A stretch of 64,000 nt of DNA, taken from NCBI GenBank assembly GCA_002077045.2, contig KZ111157.1, forward strand, positions 480,383 to 544,382, in the 5' to 3' direction. The notes under the pieces were generated by a model. It was not told the DNA's origin. It saw only the letters and a list, made by a program, of their open reading frames with translations, and ran no database searches. How positions within the stretch are numbered: position 1 is the stretch's first letter; each line of letters begins with the position of its first letter. Position numbers and translations under genes: made by a program. Positions 45,438-55,424 of this stretch are shown here, one piece after another. The stretch comes from Rachicladosporium sp. CCFEE 5018 (Eukaryota > Ascomycota > Dothideomycetes > Cladosporiales > Cladosporiaceae).

Positions 45438-45908
45438 AGTAGCAGAGGTGACAAGGCGGGCACATGTGGTCTGATCTCAATTCAATACACCTCAGTCCCT
45501 CACTTCCTGCCCTGTTACTGTCAATCGTACTTCACCAGATTCCATTCTGCCAGCGGTGATCGCGTATCCGTCTCAGCGACAACTCGTGGTAGCGCTCTAC
45601 TGACCGATGCGATTCTCGAGCATCTCAAGAGTCACTGAGAACGGTGCAAGACGGTACTGGTGGTCTAAAATGTTAAGCATGGCAGTCGTCCGCCTTCCTT
45701 TGTCCTCGCCCAAGGCTGGACTAATGTCGTGCTCGCCGGAATATCCATTGGGTACTGGAACGTTCGTTCTCCACCAAAGGACCTGACACCGGCTTTCTAG
45801 ATTCTGCCAACATTCACGATGCTCGACGCAAAGTCCGGGAGTAGTTCTGCTGAAGTCGTACACATACGCCCGCTCTCCTCCCAATGACAGCATTTCAATC
45901 ACCACACC
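45438..45908. other. spacer between island copies C and D
   Basis: A 471-bp spacer ending in a C/A-rich leader (TTTCAATCACCACACC-ATGG) for copy D. A minus-strand frame of 102 codons fills much of it but would start 4 bp from the start of D on the other strand, and I do not call it. Confidence 0.4.
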
Positions 45909-46250
45909 ATGGATCAGCTGGCCAATCTAGTGATCAACGAGCTCGCGAGTGCAGTTCTCTGCTTCTGGGAAGCCGATCTCACCGATAACATCGCCACGGT
46001 CATGGAATCCGCCCATGGACTTGTCAATCCGGACCAATTCACTGCCGTGGTCGCGCGCCAACAACCTCTCCTCGGCGGTGTCAACCCGGTGCGCGACCCT
46101 ACTCGGATTCCGCATCATTTCCTACGGGCAATGCACTACTTGATCAACGCGTACAATCAGATATCGTTTGCTATGGATGTGGTGTGGCGACTACAGTGTC
46201 AGGTACTTCAGGGCGTTATCTTTGCGATCATGGCAAGACTGCCACGGTGA
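45909..46250 (+). CDS. island small protein, copy D
   Basis: An ORF of 113 residues starting in a strong CACACC-ATGG context (MDQLANLVINELASAVL). It follows the family layout: an N-terminal helix; EADLTDNIATVMESAHG at the position of the aromatic/glycine motif, though less conserved; and a C-terminal helix IPHHFLRAMHYLINAYNQIS, which resembles AAHHTVNVIGHLIAAYHLF in the copy at 46716. The last 20 codons, after VWRLQCQ, are not family-like, and a GTACTT donor follows directly, so the true C-terminus may lie in another exon. Function unknown. Confidence 0.5.
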   Translation: MDQLANLVINELASAVLCFWEADLTDNIATVMESAHGLVNPDQFTAVVARQQPLLGGVNPVRDPTRIPHHFLRAMHYLINAYNQISFAMDVVWRLQCQVLQGVIFAIMARLPR

Positions 46251-46715
46251 AGGCGTTGCGCAATGAGCGCAAACCCATGCTTCAACACCCGCCATACAAC
46301 TCTTCTATCGGCCTGCCGGTCTTCGGCGACTCACACAGTCTACAGCCAGACGAAGCCTTCGAGCGCTCGTCAAGCAAACGTTGCATTCGGTCTGCGCCGT
46401 CGATCAGCTTGATGGGCATGTACACCCCACATGACTGCGCGGGGCGTACCATTAGCTGTCGGGGAGGCCGACGAAATATATGGCAGGTCTGCAGTACAGA
46501 GACTGTCAGAGATCCAGCAATCACTGGTTGCGTGTGCACAGGCCGGTATCATCCTACGTGACGACGACCAGTTTTCCCGATTCCCTTTCCCGTACGTCTG
46601 CCAAATCTTACTTCCAGATCTCCTACTCGTGCCATATATTGGTGGATAGCAGTGGCATAAAAGACAAGCAAACCTCCAACACTCTCACTGCCGGCAGTCA
46701 CTGTATACCCACTCC
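46251..46715. other. possible decayed island copy and spacer
   Basis: Between copies D and E. Translated in two different frames, it gives SLRALVKQTLHSVCAVD (around 46360-46410) and EADEIYGRSAVQRLSEIQQS (around 46460-46515), which resemble the central and C-terminal family segments respectively. A stop and a frame change separate them. This suggests a degenerate sixth copy; the similarity is weak. The last 60 bases form a leader for copy E. Confidence 0.25.
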
Positions 46716-47123
46716 ATGGACGACCAGATTAGGCCCATCGTAGAACAGCTCGTCTGGGCCGCAATACATGCTAACGAAGCTGGCTTGGTCGACTGCGCAG
46801 CTTCGATCAGGGCTTTCTGCAACGGCTTTGTCGGTCGTGCTGACTGTATGCGCATGGCACACGAAGCCTACTGGCACTTTCGAGAGCGCTATCCGATACA
46901 AGGCTACGATGCAGACCGTGCTGCACATCACACGGTGAATGTGATTGGACACTTGATCGCCGCGTACCATCTATTCCGACTGGCTGGCGATGGGCCGTCC
47001 TTGGAGCGGAGTAGAAGGATATTGGAGATCATTCTCCGGGATGTGCTAGGCGCCCAGAGGCAGGATCGCGTTGAGTATCACTGGCGGGAGAACTATTGGT
47101 GGCAGTGGAATGTACGTCCCTGA
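46716..47123 (+). CDS. island small protein, copy E (best preserved)
   Basis: An ORF of 135 residues from an ATG in CTCC-ATGG context (MDDQIRPIVEQLVWAAIHAN). It is the longest and clearest member: AGLVDCAASIRAFCNGFVGR in the centre, CMRMAHEAYWHFRERYP, then a C-terminal helix pair (AAHHTVNVIGHLIAAYHLFR and SLERSRRILEIILRDVL) and a Trp-rich tail (HWRENYWWQWNVRP). It is predicted to be all-alpha and soluble, without signal peptide, membrane segment or metal-binding pattern. I recognise no named family. It lies tail-to-tail with the HET-domain gene, about 600 bp away. Function unknown. Confidence 0.58.
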   Translation: MDDQIRPIVEQLVWAAIHANEAGLVDCAASIRAFCNGFVGRADCMRMAHEAYWHFRERYPIQGYDADRAAHHTVNVIGHLIAAYHLFRLAGDGPSLERSRRILEIILRDVLGAQRQDRVEYHWRENYWWQWNVRP

Positions 47124-47721
47124 GCAGACGGCGCGACCGATACGCTTAGGCAGAGGTTACCATCCTGAGCGACGCTCTGCAAAAATATAAGCATGTCTTC
47201 GACTGCATATCCATCGGATCAGGAGAGGTCCTAGCTCAAATGTGGCATATCGCGCTAGGGTCTGTGAATCGAGCACCTCTCGTGTCTCTCGTGGGGACCA
47301 TCAAGCCGACAGAGAGGCTGAAACGCAAGTCATAGAAGAACTCGTAAGCGCAGGACCCAATCGCACAGTGTCTGAGTTTGACGACCCGGCTATGGAGTTG
47401 GTCGAGGCATCCAGCAACGACCTCATCACTCATTGGTCGACTGAGTCGGTCGAGCAAACTCAACAAAGACACTACCGACAGACCACGTCACCGCATGACC
47501 CGCGGCGTCTCCAGGCGCGTCGCTGCCAACGGCTCGGCCACCAAGATAGCGGCTTCATCGACTTCGAGGAAGCAGAAGCACGGCATCCTTGGGAAAGTAC
47601 CGAGGCCTCAGCACTGAACGGGACATATGGAGAGGTTGAGGCTCTCGATCTGCTCGAGGGCCTCGGTCCCTTCGGGGTCAGTAGCAGAACTACACTGCCA
47701 TATACCGGTCGCTATATCTTG
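47124..47721. other. spacer between copy E and the HET gene
   Basis: About 600 bp, convergent. A plus-strand frame (47242-47769) lacks an ATG start and overlaps the HET 3' end; not called. No clear island copy is seen here. Confidence 0.4.
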
Positions 47722-50038
47722 TTATACTACCAGGAACGTGTGCTTGTCAGTCTCTGTATCGTAGCTTAAACACGGTAAATCGGCCTCATTGCCCTGTAGC
47801 TCTACCATCTTGGGGAGCATAGCTAGGTCAACAATGACCATGCCCCTGGTCAACAGATCCCACCCCTTATCGACTGGCTGGCTGGGAAGTCCAATCAGGC
47901 CAATGCGTCTGTACGTCCCTAGAGAGTCTGGGAGCTGCTCTAGGAGTAGGCATCGAAGGTCTTCAAATGCAGAATACCTCTTCGAATTGGTTTTCTTGTT
48001 TTGCAGTGTCTGTCCAAGTAGATAAACGAAATGCTTTCCCTGCAAATTGGTAGCATCGTGGTATGTATCCCACGCCACTGTAGGTAGAATCGAACTTCGG
48101 ATGCAAGGTCTCACAAGATGTTCACTCGATGGTGACAACATTGAACTGATTGCACCGCGATTCAGGTCTGCTCTAGAGGGTAGAAACGGAATCATCTCAA
48201 TTGCTCTCAAGCTCCCCGTGAAGAGCAGCGCTCGGGAGTTCGCGGCGGAACCTGAAATGCACTGGTCCTTGTCGAAGCCATCAGCAGGCACGGCAGTGAA
48301 TAGTGATGTGCTCGAGTCGTTCATCGCCAGAAGGCTGATTCCCGAGCTTGCCGGCTTAGATACAATGTCCCATTGGCGGGTCATCCGTTCTAGGGATTGC
48401 TCTTTTGGAATGGTGGGTAACGAAAGGTAGGACCAGCTCGGAACGTCCATGCTCCGCTGGCCTCGAGACGCTGGTCGGGCGATTGAAATCATCCATAAGA
48501 GCTGTGGCTCAAAGCAATTGCGTCGCCATAGACCAAAGAAGCTCTGACTCGCAAAATGCTGTTCGAATCTAGCGGTAATGCCGGTGATTGCAGCCAGCTT
48601 GTCAATGGGATTCGTCAGATGTAGTGTTAGGTAGTGGCCAATCACAACCTCCCATTCTTGGAACCGGTCCGTTAAAAACAGAGAACGCCAATCGTCTGAT
48701 GGTCCGGGCATCTTTGGATCCGGTACAGCTATATTTCTCAACTCCCGTTTTGGTGATATCGACCGTGTACCCTCTGGATACGTTTCTGATGCTTCCATGG
48801 TCGCACACTCCCACATCAGCTCATACTGAGTGAAATGCAGGACTCTTGACGCTAGCAAGCGCTCCTGCAACACCCAGGCTGTTTGGTGGAGCGGCGCGTT
48901 CAGAAAATACCGTCTTCGGTTACCAGCATCCTCTAGCCTCACGGTCACTGAGGTAGTATCGGAATGTGTGCTGGATGAAGACGATATGTCGATCGGGCGC
49001 AACATCGGGACTGGTATCTCAACAGGGTGAATATACTGTCTCGGGCGCTGTCGGAACAGCCCTTGGAGGCCATTCTCAGATGCTGTTGCGGCAATGTTGC
49101 AATAGCTGTTTGAGTACACGCTTTCCATGTTTGATATCTCGGTAACCCAATCGGCTAGATGATCCTTGTCTTGGATGATGCAGAGGCTATCTATCCAGAG
49201 ATATCGTACGCGTAACATACGAGTAACTCGGACAGCGTCTTGGAAAGTCTGAGACAGCTCGCTTACAAGAAAGCCCTCGCGTAGCGTCCCAAAATTACAT
49301 CGCAGTAGTTGGAGGTACTCTAAACCTCCCCAACAGTGACTGAGCGTGGTGTATGGCCTGGATATCCGCTCTTCTGCAGTTACGATAAGACGAATCCTGG
49401 TCTTGTCACAAGAGAAAGATTCTAAGTCAAGCAGACGAGTGGGATGCCATGTATCTGATGCGACCGCCTTACAAGCGATATGGTTCTGGGTACAGCTTTC
49501 GATCCAGTCCAGGGCTGTCTGCAAGCAACAATCCGAGCCCGTGTCAACCGCGATGGACTTGCCAAAGGCAGTTGCTACAAGAGCAGCCAGCGGTCATTAG
49601 CACTGATTGGGCAAAGGAGCGCTACGCACTTACTATATCTACGGAAGGGAAATATGGTCCTCCAAAATCGTTTTTCCACATCGTCTTTACCAATTTCCAG
49701 GACCTCGATATATATGTCCACAGTTACCGACCATTCTACTTCGACCCGGATCTTCATGACTGATCGCACCCCACGTCGACCCGTCACGTGATCCTTCATT
49801 AATTTGACTGCACGCGAGTCCGGGTCATGCCACACTCGGAAGCACACTGGACAACCAGTGTTGCTCGCAGCCTCAAGGCTTCTACATCCGCGTGGTGTTT
49901 CCGTGTCTCCCAACTTCCGTGTTCTGCAATAGTGTCCGTAATGCAATGGATGCATCTAGCACAAAAGTCTTGTGACATCAAGGCATCCGCGCACCGAGTA
50001 ATAGCGAGCGCCTTGGTCCCGTCATTCGTATTCGCCAT
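47722..50038 (-). pseudogene. HET-domain (heterokaryon incompatibility) gene with frameshift in first exon
   Basis: Start ATG at 50038. The first exon gives an N-terminus typical of HET proteins (FCARCIHCITDT, then HHADVEAL). Near 49868-49880 the homologous frame switches: continuation as AASNTGCPVCFRVWHD needs a frame change with no room for an intron. A proper 59-nt intron (49633-49575, GTAAGT, branch-like GCTAATGAC, TTGTAG) joins RRY to TTAFGKSIAVDTG and into the long last exon. The HET domain follows: YTTLSHCWGG, TFQDAVRVTRMLRVRYLWID, SLCIIQDKDHLADW, MESVYSNSYCNIAATAS. The remainder is a long variable C-terminal region. HET proteins trigger cell death on non-self fusion. As read, the gene is broken unless the shift is a sequence error. 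Confidence 0.82.
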
Positions 50039-51166
50039 TGTCGCGCTTTTCCTCTGATCGCTGTGGATCATGAAGTATGGTCCTTGACCTCGTGTGCGTT
50101 AGGGATCCGAAGGTATAGCAAGTTGAGACATCTTGTGCAACTCTTTGCACAGCTGTATATCACTGGCAGGCTTCACTGCCGAGATGGTACAGTGCTGCAC
50201 TGCTGTCTGTGTAGTGTTGAGTGCGCTGTAAGTTCGTTTGGCACGCGAATGTTGACTGTCAACGATCGAATGACTCTGATCGATTGCCTAAAGTCCCTGC
50301 ATGAAAGCTTACATGTACTCTCATTCGTTCACGCTGCTGTCATTCCCTCGTCCTGACCAGCTAGACATGACCACCTGTACACCACGCGTGATCTCTTGCC
50401 CGAAGCGAGCTGCCACCGAGTTTCGTGCAGCTGGCATGTCAGAGTGCATTTACTTCACAGCACCTTCGTTCATGGATTCTACGGCGGATAGGAGACGGCA
50501 GGAGACGGACAGGATCGACTCTGAACGGTATGCTAATCACGCTCCGTTACATTACAGGGATGAAGAGCAGCGACTAAGACGGGATCCGTAACTTGTGGGC
50601 CACCATTCTGGTCGGGCTCTGAGCTTCCGAGACATGGCGATCGAGTAGCTGAATTCATTCAACGAAGCACTGAGGCAGCAGCGACTGAATGGGCTTGTCG
50701 CCCCCTTTATTGAAGTCTGGTACAGGTCGGAGTCGCGCCACCTGCTGTGGCGTAGACACTGCTGATGGGAATGGATGCGCGGTATCGCTGATTCGAAGAT
50801 GGTGGAACTGTGCATATCATTGGCTACATCTTCGTGCAAGCATGCAGCAAAAGACTCTGGCAGTCGCCAGCAGTATGCTGGTCAGGATGTCTAAGGGTGG
50901 GCCTAGACTGAATTTGTTGTGCATGGTACAGGAAGATCATACACTGCAGGTGAGGTACTTCTGAACTTCATATTCGAGATGTCCCTTTGGAGCACCCAAC
51001 GCGACCACTACCTCAGCGCGACTTTTTTGACGTCATTCACGCGTGCTTTCCGCGTTTCACCTTTTGAGGGCTGTCCATTACATGTACGGCATGCATTTAC
51101 GTGATCACACACGTACTGGTCGACCAGACAATTAAGTGAGAGCGGCCGGCTTGCAACACCGTAATC
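50039..51166. other. 1.1-kb region, right side of the accessory island
   Basis: Contains the HET gene promoter and the FEN1 promoter. A 74-codon ORF starting at ATG 50367 and a few others lack features. No repeat or RNA gene seen. Confidence 0.4.
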
Positions 51167-52401
51167 ATGGGGATCAAGAGTGAGATCCTCGTAAACCCTC
51201 CATGCCGTCGCCAAAAATTTACAATTCCACAGACCTTTACCAAGTCCTCAAGGAGCATTGCCCCGACGCAATCAAAGAAGGCGAGATCAAGAACCAATTC
51301 GGCCGCAAAGTCGCCATTGATGCTTCTATGTCCCTTTACTCGTTCCTTGTAGCGGTTCGCAGCGATGGCCAACAGCTCATGAACGAGACTGGTGAGACGA
51401 CATCACATCTCATGGGCTTGTTCTACCGCACACTCCGGATCGTCGACAATGGAATCAAGCCGGTATACGTCTTCGATGGTGCTCCGCCGAAGCTGAAATC
51501 TGGGGAGCTGGCTAAGCGGTTCCAAAGGAAGAGTGAAGCTCAGGAGGCACAGGAGGAGGCCAAGGAGACTGGCACAGCGGAGGATGTGGAGAAGTTCAGT
51601 CGAAGAACGGTGAGAGTCACGAGAGAGCACAATCAGGAAGCGCAGAGGCTTTTGAAACTGATGGGCGTGCCCTACATCATTGCTCCGACGGAAGCAGAAG
51701 CTCAGTGTGCGGTGTTGGCGAGAGCTGGGAAGGTGTACGCTGCTGCGAGTGAGGACATGGACACGCTGACGTTCAACTCGCCGGTGCTGTTGAGGAAGCT
51801 CACGTTTGCTGAGCAGAGGAAAGAGCCAATCCAGGAGATTCACTTGGACAAGGTGCTCGAGGGGCTGGACATGGATCTGCTGACGTTCATCGACTTCTGC
51901 ATCCTGCTCGGCTGCGATTACGTCGATCCTGTGAAAGGCATTGGGCCAAAGGTCGCTCTGAACCTCATTCGCGAGCACAAGAACCTCGAAGCTGTGGTGG
52001 ATCACGTCAAGAAGAACACAAAACACACGTTTCCCGAAGATTGGCCATTTCAAGACGCTCGTCTACTTTTCCTCGAGCCCGACGTCCGCGCTGCAGATCA
52101 CGCCGACTGTGACTTCAAGTGGGAAAGCCCAGATGTCCCAGGGCTCGTCAAGTACTTGGTCGAGGAAAAAGGCTTCTCGGAAGACCGTGTGCGGAGTGGT
52201 GCTGCACGACTCCAGAAGAACCTCAAGTCATCACAGCAAGCACGACTCGAGGGCTTCTTCCAAGTCAAGGAGAAGACTGAGGATGAGAAGGCTTCACTCA
52301 AGCGCAAGCACGAGGAGAAGCAGCAGGAGGCCAAGAAGAAGCAGAAGGCCGAGGCGAAGGCAAAGAAGGAGCAGAAAGCCAAGCCTAAGATGAATGGATG
52401 A
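51167..52401 (+). CDS. RAD27: flap endonuclease 1 (FEN1/Rad27)
   Basis: Two exons: a 13-nt first exon (51167-51179) and 51233-52401, joined over a 53-nt intron (donor GTGAGA, acceptor TCCACAG), give 393 residues. The tiny exon supplies the essential N-terminus MGIK; the joined start MGIKNLYQVLKEHCPDAI is family-typical. Catalytic residues include D34 (VAIDASMSLY), the VFDGAPP segment, EAEAQCA with the metal-binding acids and SEDMDTLTF. The H2TH region is GCDYVDPVKGIGPKVALNLI. A PIP box (QARLEGFF) for PCNA binding is present, and the Lys-rich tail is a nuclear signal. The enzyme removes 5' flaps during Okazaki-fragment maturation and base-excision repair. Starting at the ATG at 51202 would delete the active-site N-terminus. 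Confidence 0.97.
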
Positions 52402-52985
52402 GTGATGCATGGGCATCCAAAGGGAATGGTTATGGTTCATGATGTCTTCAGCATGGCGTTACGGGGTGGTGATAGTACCAGGCCAAAAGGGGCGCAAGAC
52501 TTGCTACGCGATGTGGGGTATGTGAAGGATCACATGGGAGGCATACCCATTCTCATGCCTGCATGAGGGCCGCCCCTGGGCGCGTAAAGCGAACCCTGTG
52601 GCGAAATGTTGTCTCAAGCTGCCTACGGAGACATCATCGATGAGTGAGTATGCGAGTCACAGTCAATGTCTCGACTTGTGCCCTCTTAGCACCATCAACT
52701 CAGATTTCTTTCACCTTCTGTCACATGCCTAGTGTCTGCTGATATTACCTCGTAAATCGTCAATCGTCAACTCATGGCTTCCATCTTGGTCGGCATAAGT
52801 GACTCGCGCCTTCCATTCGCGGGTCTACCCGCTCCCGCTTCCTCTGACGTTTCTCGCCCACTTCACTGCTCCCACTACGGCTTGTGACTGCAACACATCA
52901 ACAAATCTCACTGCCTTACACCGACACGCTACTACGAGCGGCAAGCCTGTACACTGACTTGACTTCATTCCACACATAAGCAAGC
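52402..52985. other. intergenic region / E2 promoter
   Basis: A 584-bp spacer with a C/T- and CA-rich leader before the E2 start. No gene seen. Confidence 0.4.
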
Positions 52986-53675
52986 ATGGCGTTGAAGCGC
53001 ATCAACAAGGTGGGCTATCTGTGTATCGCCGATTGTTGCAAGGGCTTAGCTGACTGATTGTGTAGGAACTCACAGATCTCGGCCGGTATGCTTGACTACT
53101 AATCTTCTCCAATTGTTCACAGAGCAGGGGACTAATAACACCACAGCGACCCTCCCTCATCATGCAGCGCAGGACCCATAGGCGATGATCTCGTGAGTCG
53201 CTTCCCAAGCCTTGCACCGGCGCTTGGCCCGCCTCGAAACGTCTCACACTAACAGTCACGCTCAGTTCCACTGGCAAGCCACAATCATGGGCCCAGGCGA
53301 CTCACCATACTCCGGCGGCGTCTTCTTCCTCGCGATCCACTTCCCCACAGACTACCCCTTCAAGCCCCCCAAGGCCAACTTCACCACCCGCATCTACCAC
53401 CCAAACATCAACAGCAACGGCAGTATCTGCTTGGACATACTGAGGGATCAGTGGAGTCCGGCGTTGACGATCTCGAAAGGTATGCTTGAAGCACAAGGGA
53501 TGTAGGGGCGGGGAAAATACTAATTCGCGAGATAGTGCTGCTCTCCATCTGCTCCATGCTCACTGACCCGAACCCCGACGACCCGCTGGTGCCTGAGATT
53601 GCGCACGTGTACAAGACCGACCGCTCCCGTTACGAGGCCACTGCGCGTGAGTGGACGAGGAAATACGCTATTTAG
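52986..53675 (+). CDS. UBC4: ubiquitin-conjugating enzyme E2, Ubc4/Ubc5 (UBE2D) type
   Basis: Five exons (52986-53009, 53066-53085, 53147-53192, 53266-53479, 53536-53675) sum to exactly 147 residues, the canonical UBE2D length. Exon 2 is only 20 nt. The protein reads MALKRINKELTDLGRDPPSS at the N-terminus and HFPTDYPFKPP in the core. The HPN motif (YHPNINSNGSICLDIL) has the active-site C85, followed by DQWSPALTISKVLLSICSML and DDPLVPEIAHVYKTDRSRYE. It transfers ubiquitin with many RING/HECT E3s in bulk and stress-related protein turnover. All introns are short GT-AG and respect the family frame. Highly conserved, so the exon structure is reliable. Confidence 0.97.
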
Positions 53676-54481
53676 TTGTGCTGGGCTGTCGCGATGGATT
53701 ACTGCATTACGGAAGGTCATGAATACACGTTGAGGGCATTGGAGGTGGACTGCTAAGCATGCAAGGGCCTGGCCGCAGATTGTGACGGACTGAGGATTCG
53801 GGCGGAGATCAAGCGGTGCTATGATGTCGGATCGTCGGGCTGTCGTGCGGCATCATCATCATCAGGCTCCGAGATCAGGGAGCACACGGTGTCATGACTT
53901 TGCTACATTCGAGAAGGTCGTCAGCTTACACAGATGCTACATTTTCACATTGACCCTCTCCGTTCATCTGTGCGTGTATGCACAGCTACTCTGACTTCCA
54001 CGCTTCTGCCTGACATATTGCGCGGCTGCCCAGAAGTCATCCACCATCACATGCTGAGCAGTCCAATGCGCAACGCTCAATCCTCGAACTCGAAATCCAT
54101 GTACACAGGTCTCCTACGGTTTGCATCGCAGTGCTATTAACGTGCTGTTTTCCATGGACAAGAACCTTGGCATGTATGAGGAGTCTTGGCTGCGATAAGT
54201 GCGAGGACAGTAGAAGGGCAGTGCGTTTTCAGTCACAATTGCTGCGACCTACATGAGACCGCGCTATGTACATATCTACGGGTATGTAGTCTACGCCATG
54301 ATCACTTCGTCCCAGCAGCTCAGTGCCGAAGCTCGCCGTGGTAGTTGAAGCAGCATAGACCTTATATATGATCTGCCCCAGTCCGAGTGAGTCCGGTCAT
54401 TCAAAGAGGAATGTAACCATGCCAGACGCAAAGAAGACGGGGTTGCCTCGCCACTATCCTCCACTGCCACCATCAAGCTCT
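53676..54481. other. convergent intergenic region, 0.8 kb
   Basis: Downstream of both the E2 gene and the thioesterase gene. Short frames only, no features supported. Confidence 0.45.
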
Positions 54482-54946
54482 TTAGGCAGCTTTCGGCTCG
54501 CTCCCCTTCACAAACTTCGTATGCGTCCCCGTCGCCACCAACCTCCCCCTCTCCCCTCCCTCAACTTTGAAAATACTCACCCTCGTGAACGCCAGACTCC
54601 CGCCTACCTTCTCAGCGATCCCCTCAATCTCGATCTCCTCCCCTACCTTCGCGCCAGACTGGTACGTGACATGTATATCCACGCTCACGCCGCTTTTGTC
54701 GCGGAGATCGTGGGTTGAGATTGCCATGCCGCCCATCCAGTCTACGATTGTGGCTGTCACGGAGCCGTGGAGACTGCCGCCGCTGTTCATGTGGACTTGT
54801 GTGAGGGGTAGGCGGGCTATGCAGAGACCGCGAGAGGCGGAGGTTATTTGGACGGTGGAGAGGAGGAACTGATAGATTGGGGAGCCGGGGAGGCGGGTGG
54901 AGACGAGGTGCTCGATGTGAGCGTGCTCGGGAGATTTGGTGGCCAT
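54482..54946 (-). CDS. PaaI/THEM2-type hotdog thioesterase
   Basis: 154 residues from the ATG at 54946. The hotdog-fold signature HMNSGGSLHGSVTATIVDWM lies at about 52-71, with N54, H60-G61 and D69 corresponding to the catalytic/substrate-binding residues of PaaI-like acyl-CoA thioesterases. It is followed by VDIHVTYQSGAKVGEEIEIE and LAFTRVSIFKVEGG beta-strand segments and a short tail with THTKFVKG. Length is normal for the family. Fungal members hydrolyse acyl-CoA esters; location and substrate cannot be read here. The gene is divergent from the DDHD phospholipase gene. An upstream exon is possible but not required. Confidence 0.9.
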   Translation of the reverse strand: MATKSPEHAHIEHLVSTRLPGSPIYQFLLSTVQITSASRGLCIARLPLTQVHMNSGGSLHGSVTATIVDWMGGMAISTHDLRDKSGVSVDIHVTYQSGAKVGEEIEIEGIAEKVGGSLAFTRVSIFKVEGGERGRLVATGTHTKFVKGSEPKAA

Positions 54947-55424
54947 GATCTCTACCACGCTTGTCAGTATCGTCTATCGTGCGGTGTAAGGTGAGACTCA
55001 TTGAAATGTAACATACCCGTCGTAGAGATCACAATTCCTGGCTAAATTGAAGTGCACACCAAGCTGATCGTCAGGTACCGAACGGATGCTGCCGAGATCG
55101 ACGTCAGATGCCGATGTGGTCGACCAACAATCTCATGCACACGCGAATTGATATCTTACCAGATCTGAGTCGCATGATCAAAGCTCGCGTGGTAGCAAGC
55201 CGAGATTGAATGCTCCTTTCTACCTGCGCTGCTCCTCCAGTAACTCCTAATCCTCTCCAACCTCTAGCACCTCCGTCAAGTTGGCTAAAGCAACAGGCTG
55301 GACTGCGTTGGCACGACGCCTGATACCTTGGGCGAATGATACTGCGGAGCGCTACACATACCGCCGACCGATCCGGCTAAGCAAGTACGATACCGGCGTT
55401 GGCCGATGGCCACAACAGGCCATC
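54947..55424. promoter_or_regulatory. divergent promoter of thioesterase and DDHD phospholipase
   Basis: A 478-bp spacer. The plus-strand phospholipase frame is open from 55281 but without an in-frame ATG before 55425, so part of this region may be 5' leader or a spliced first exon. Confidence 0.4.

Noticed and set aside
45597..45905. 102-codon minus-strand ORF upstream of island copy D
   Set aside because: It would start 4 bp from the start of copy D on the other strand and lacks the family motif; copy D has the better leader.
47242..47769. Plus-strand ORF of 175 codons between copy E and the HET gene
   Set aside because: Begins with GTG rather than ATG, has no domain, and runs into the 3' end of the HET coding region on the other strand.
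50367..50591. 74-codon ORF upstream of FEN1
   Set aside because: No domain, no island-family motif, Arg-rich random-looking composition. A 30-nt GTATGC...ACAG segment inside is too short for an intron.
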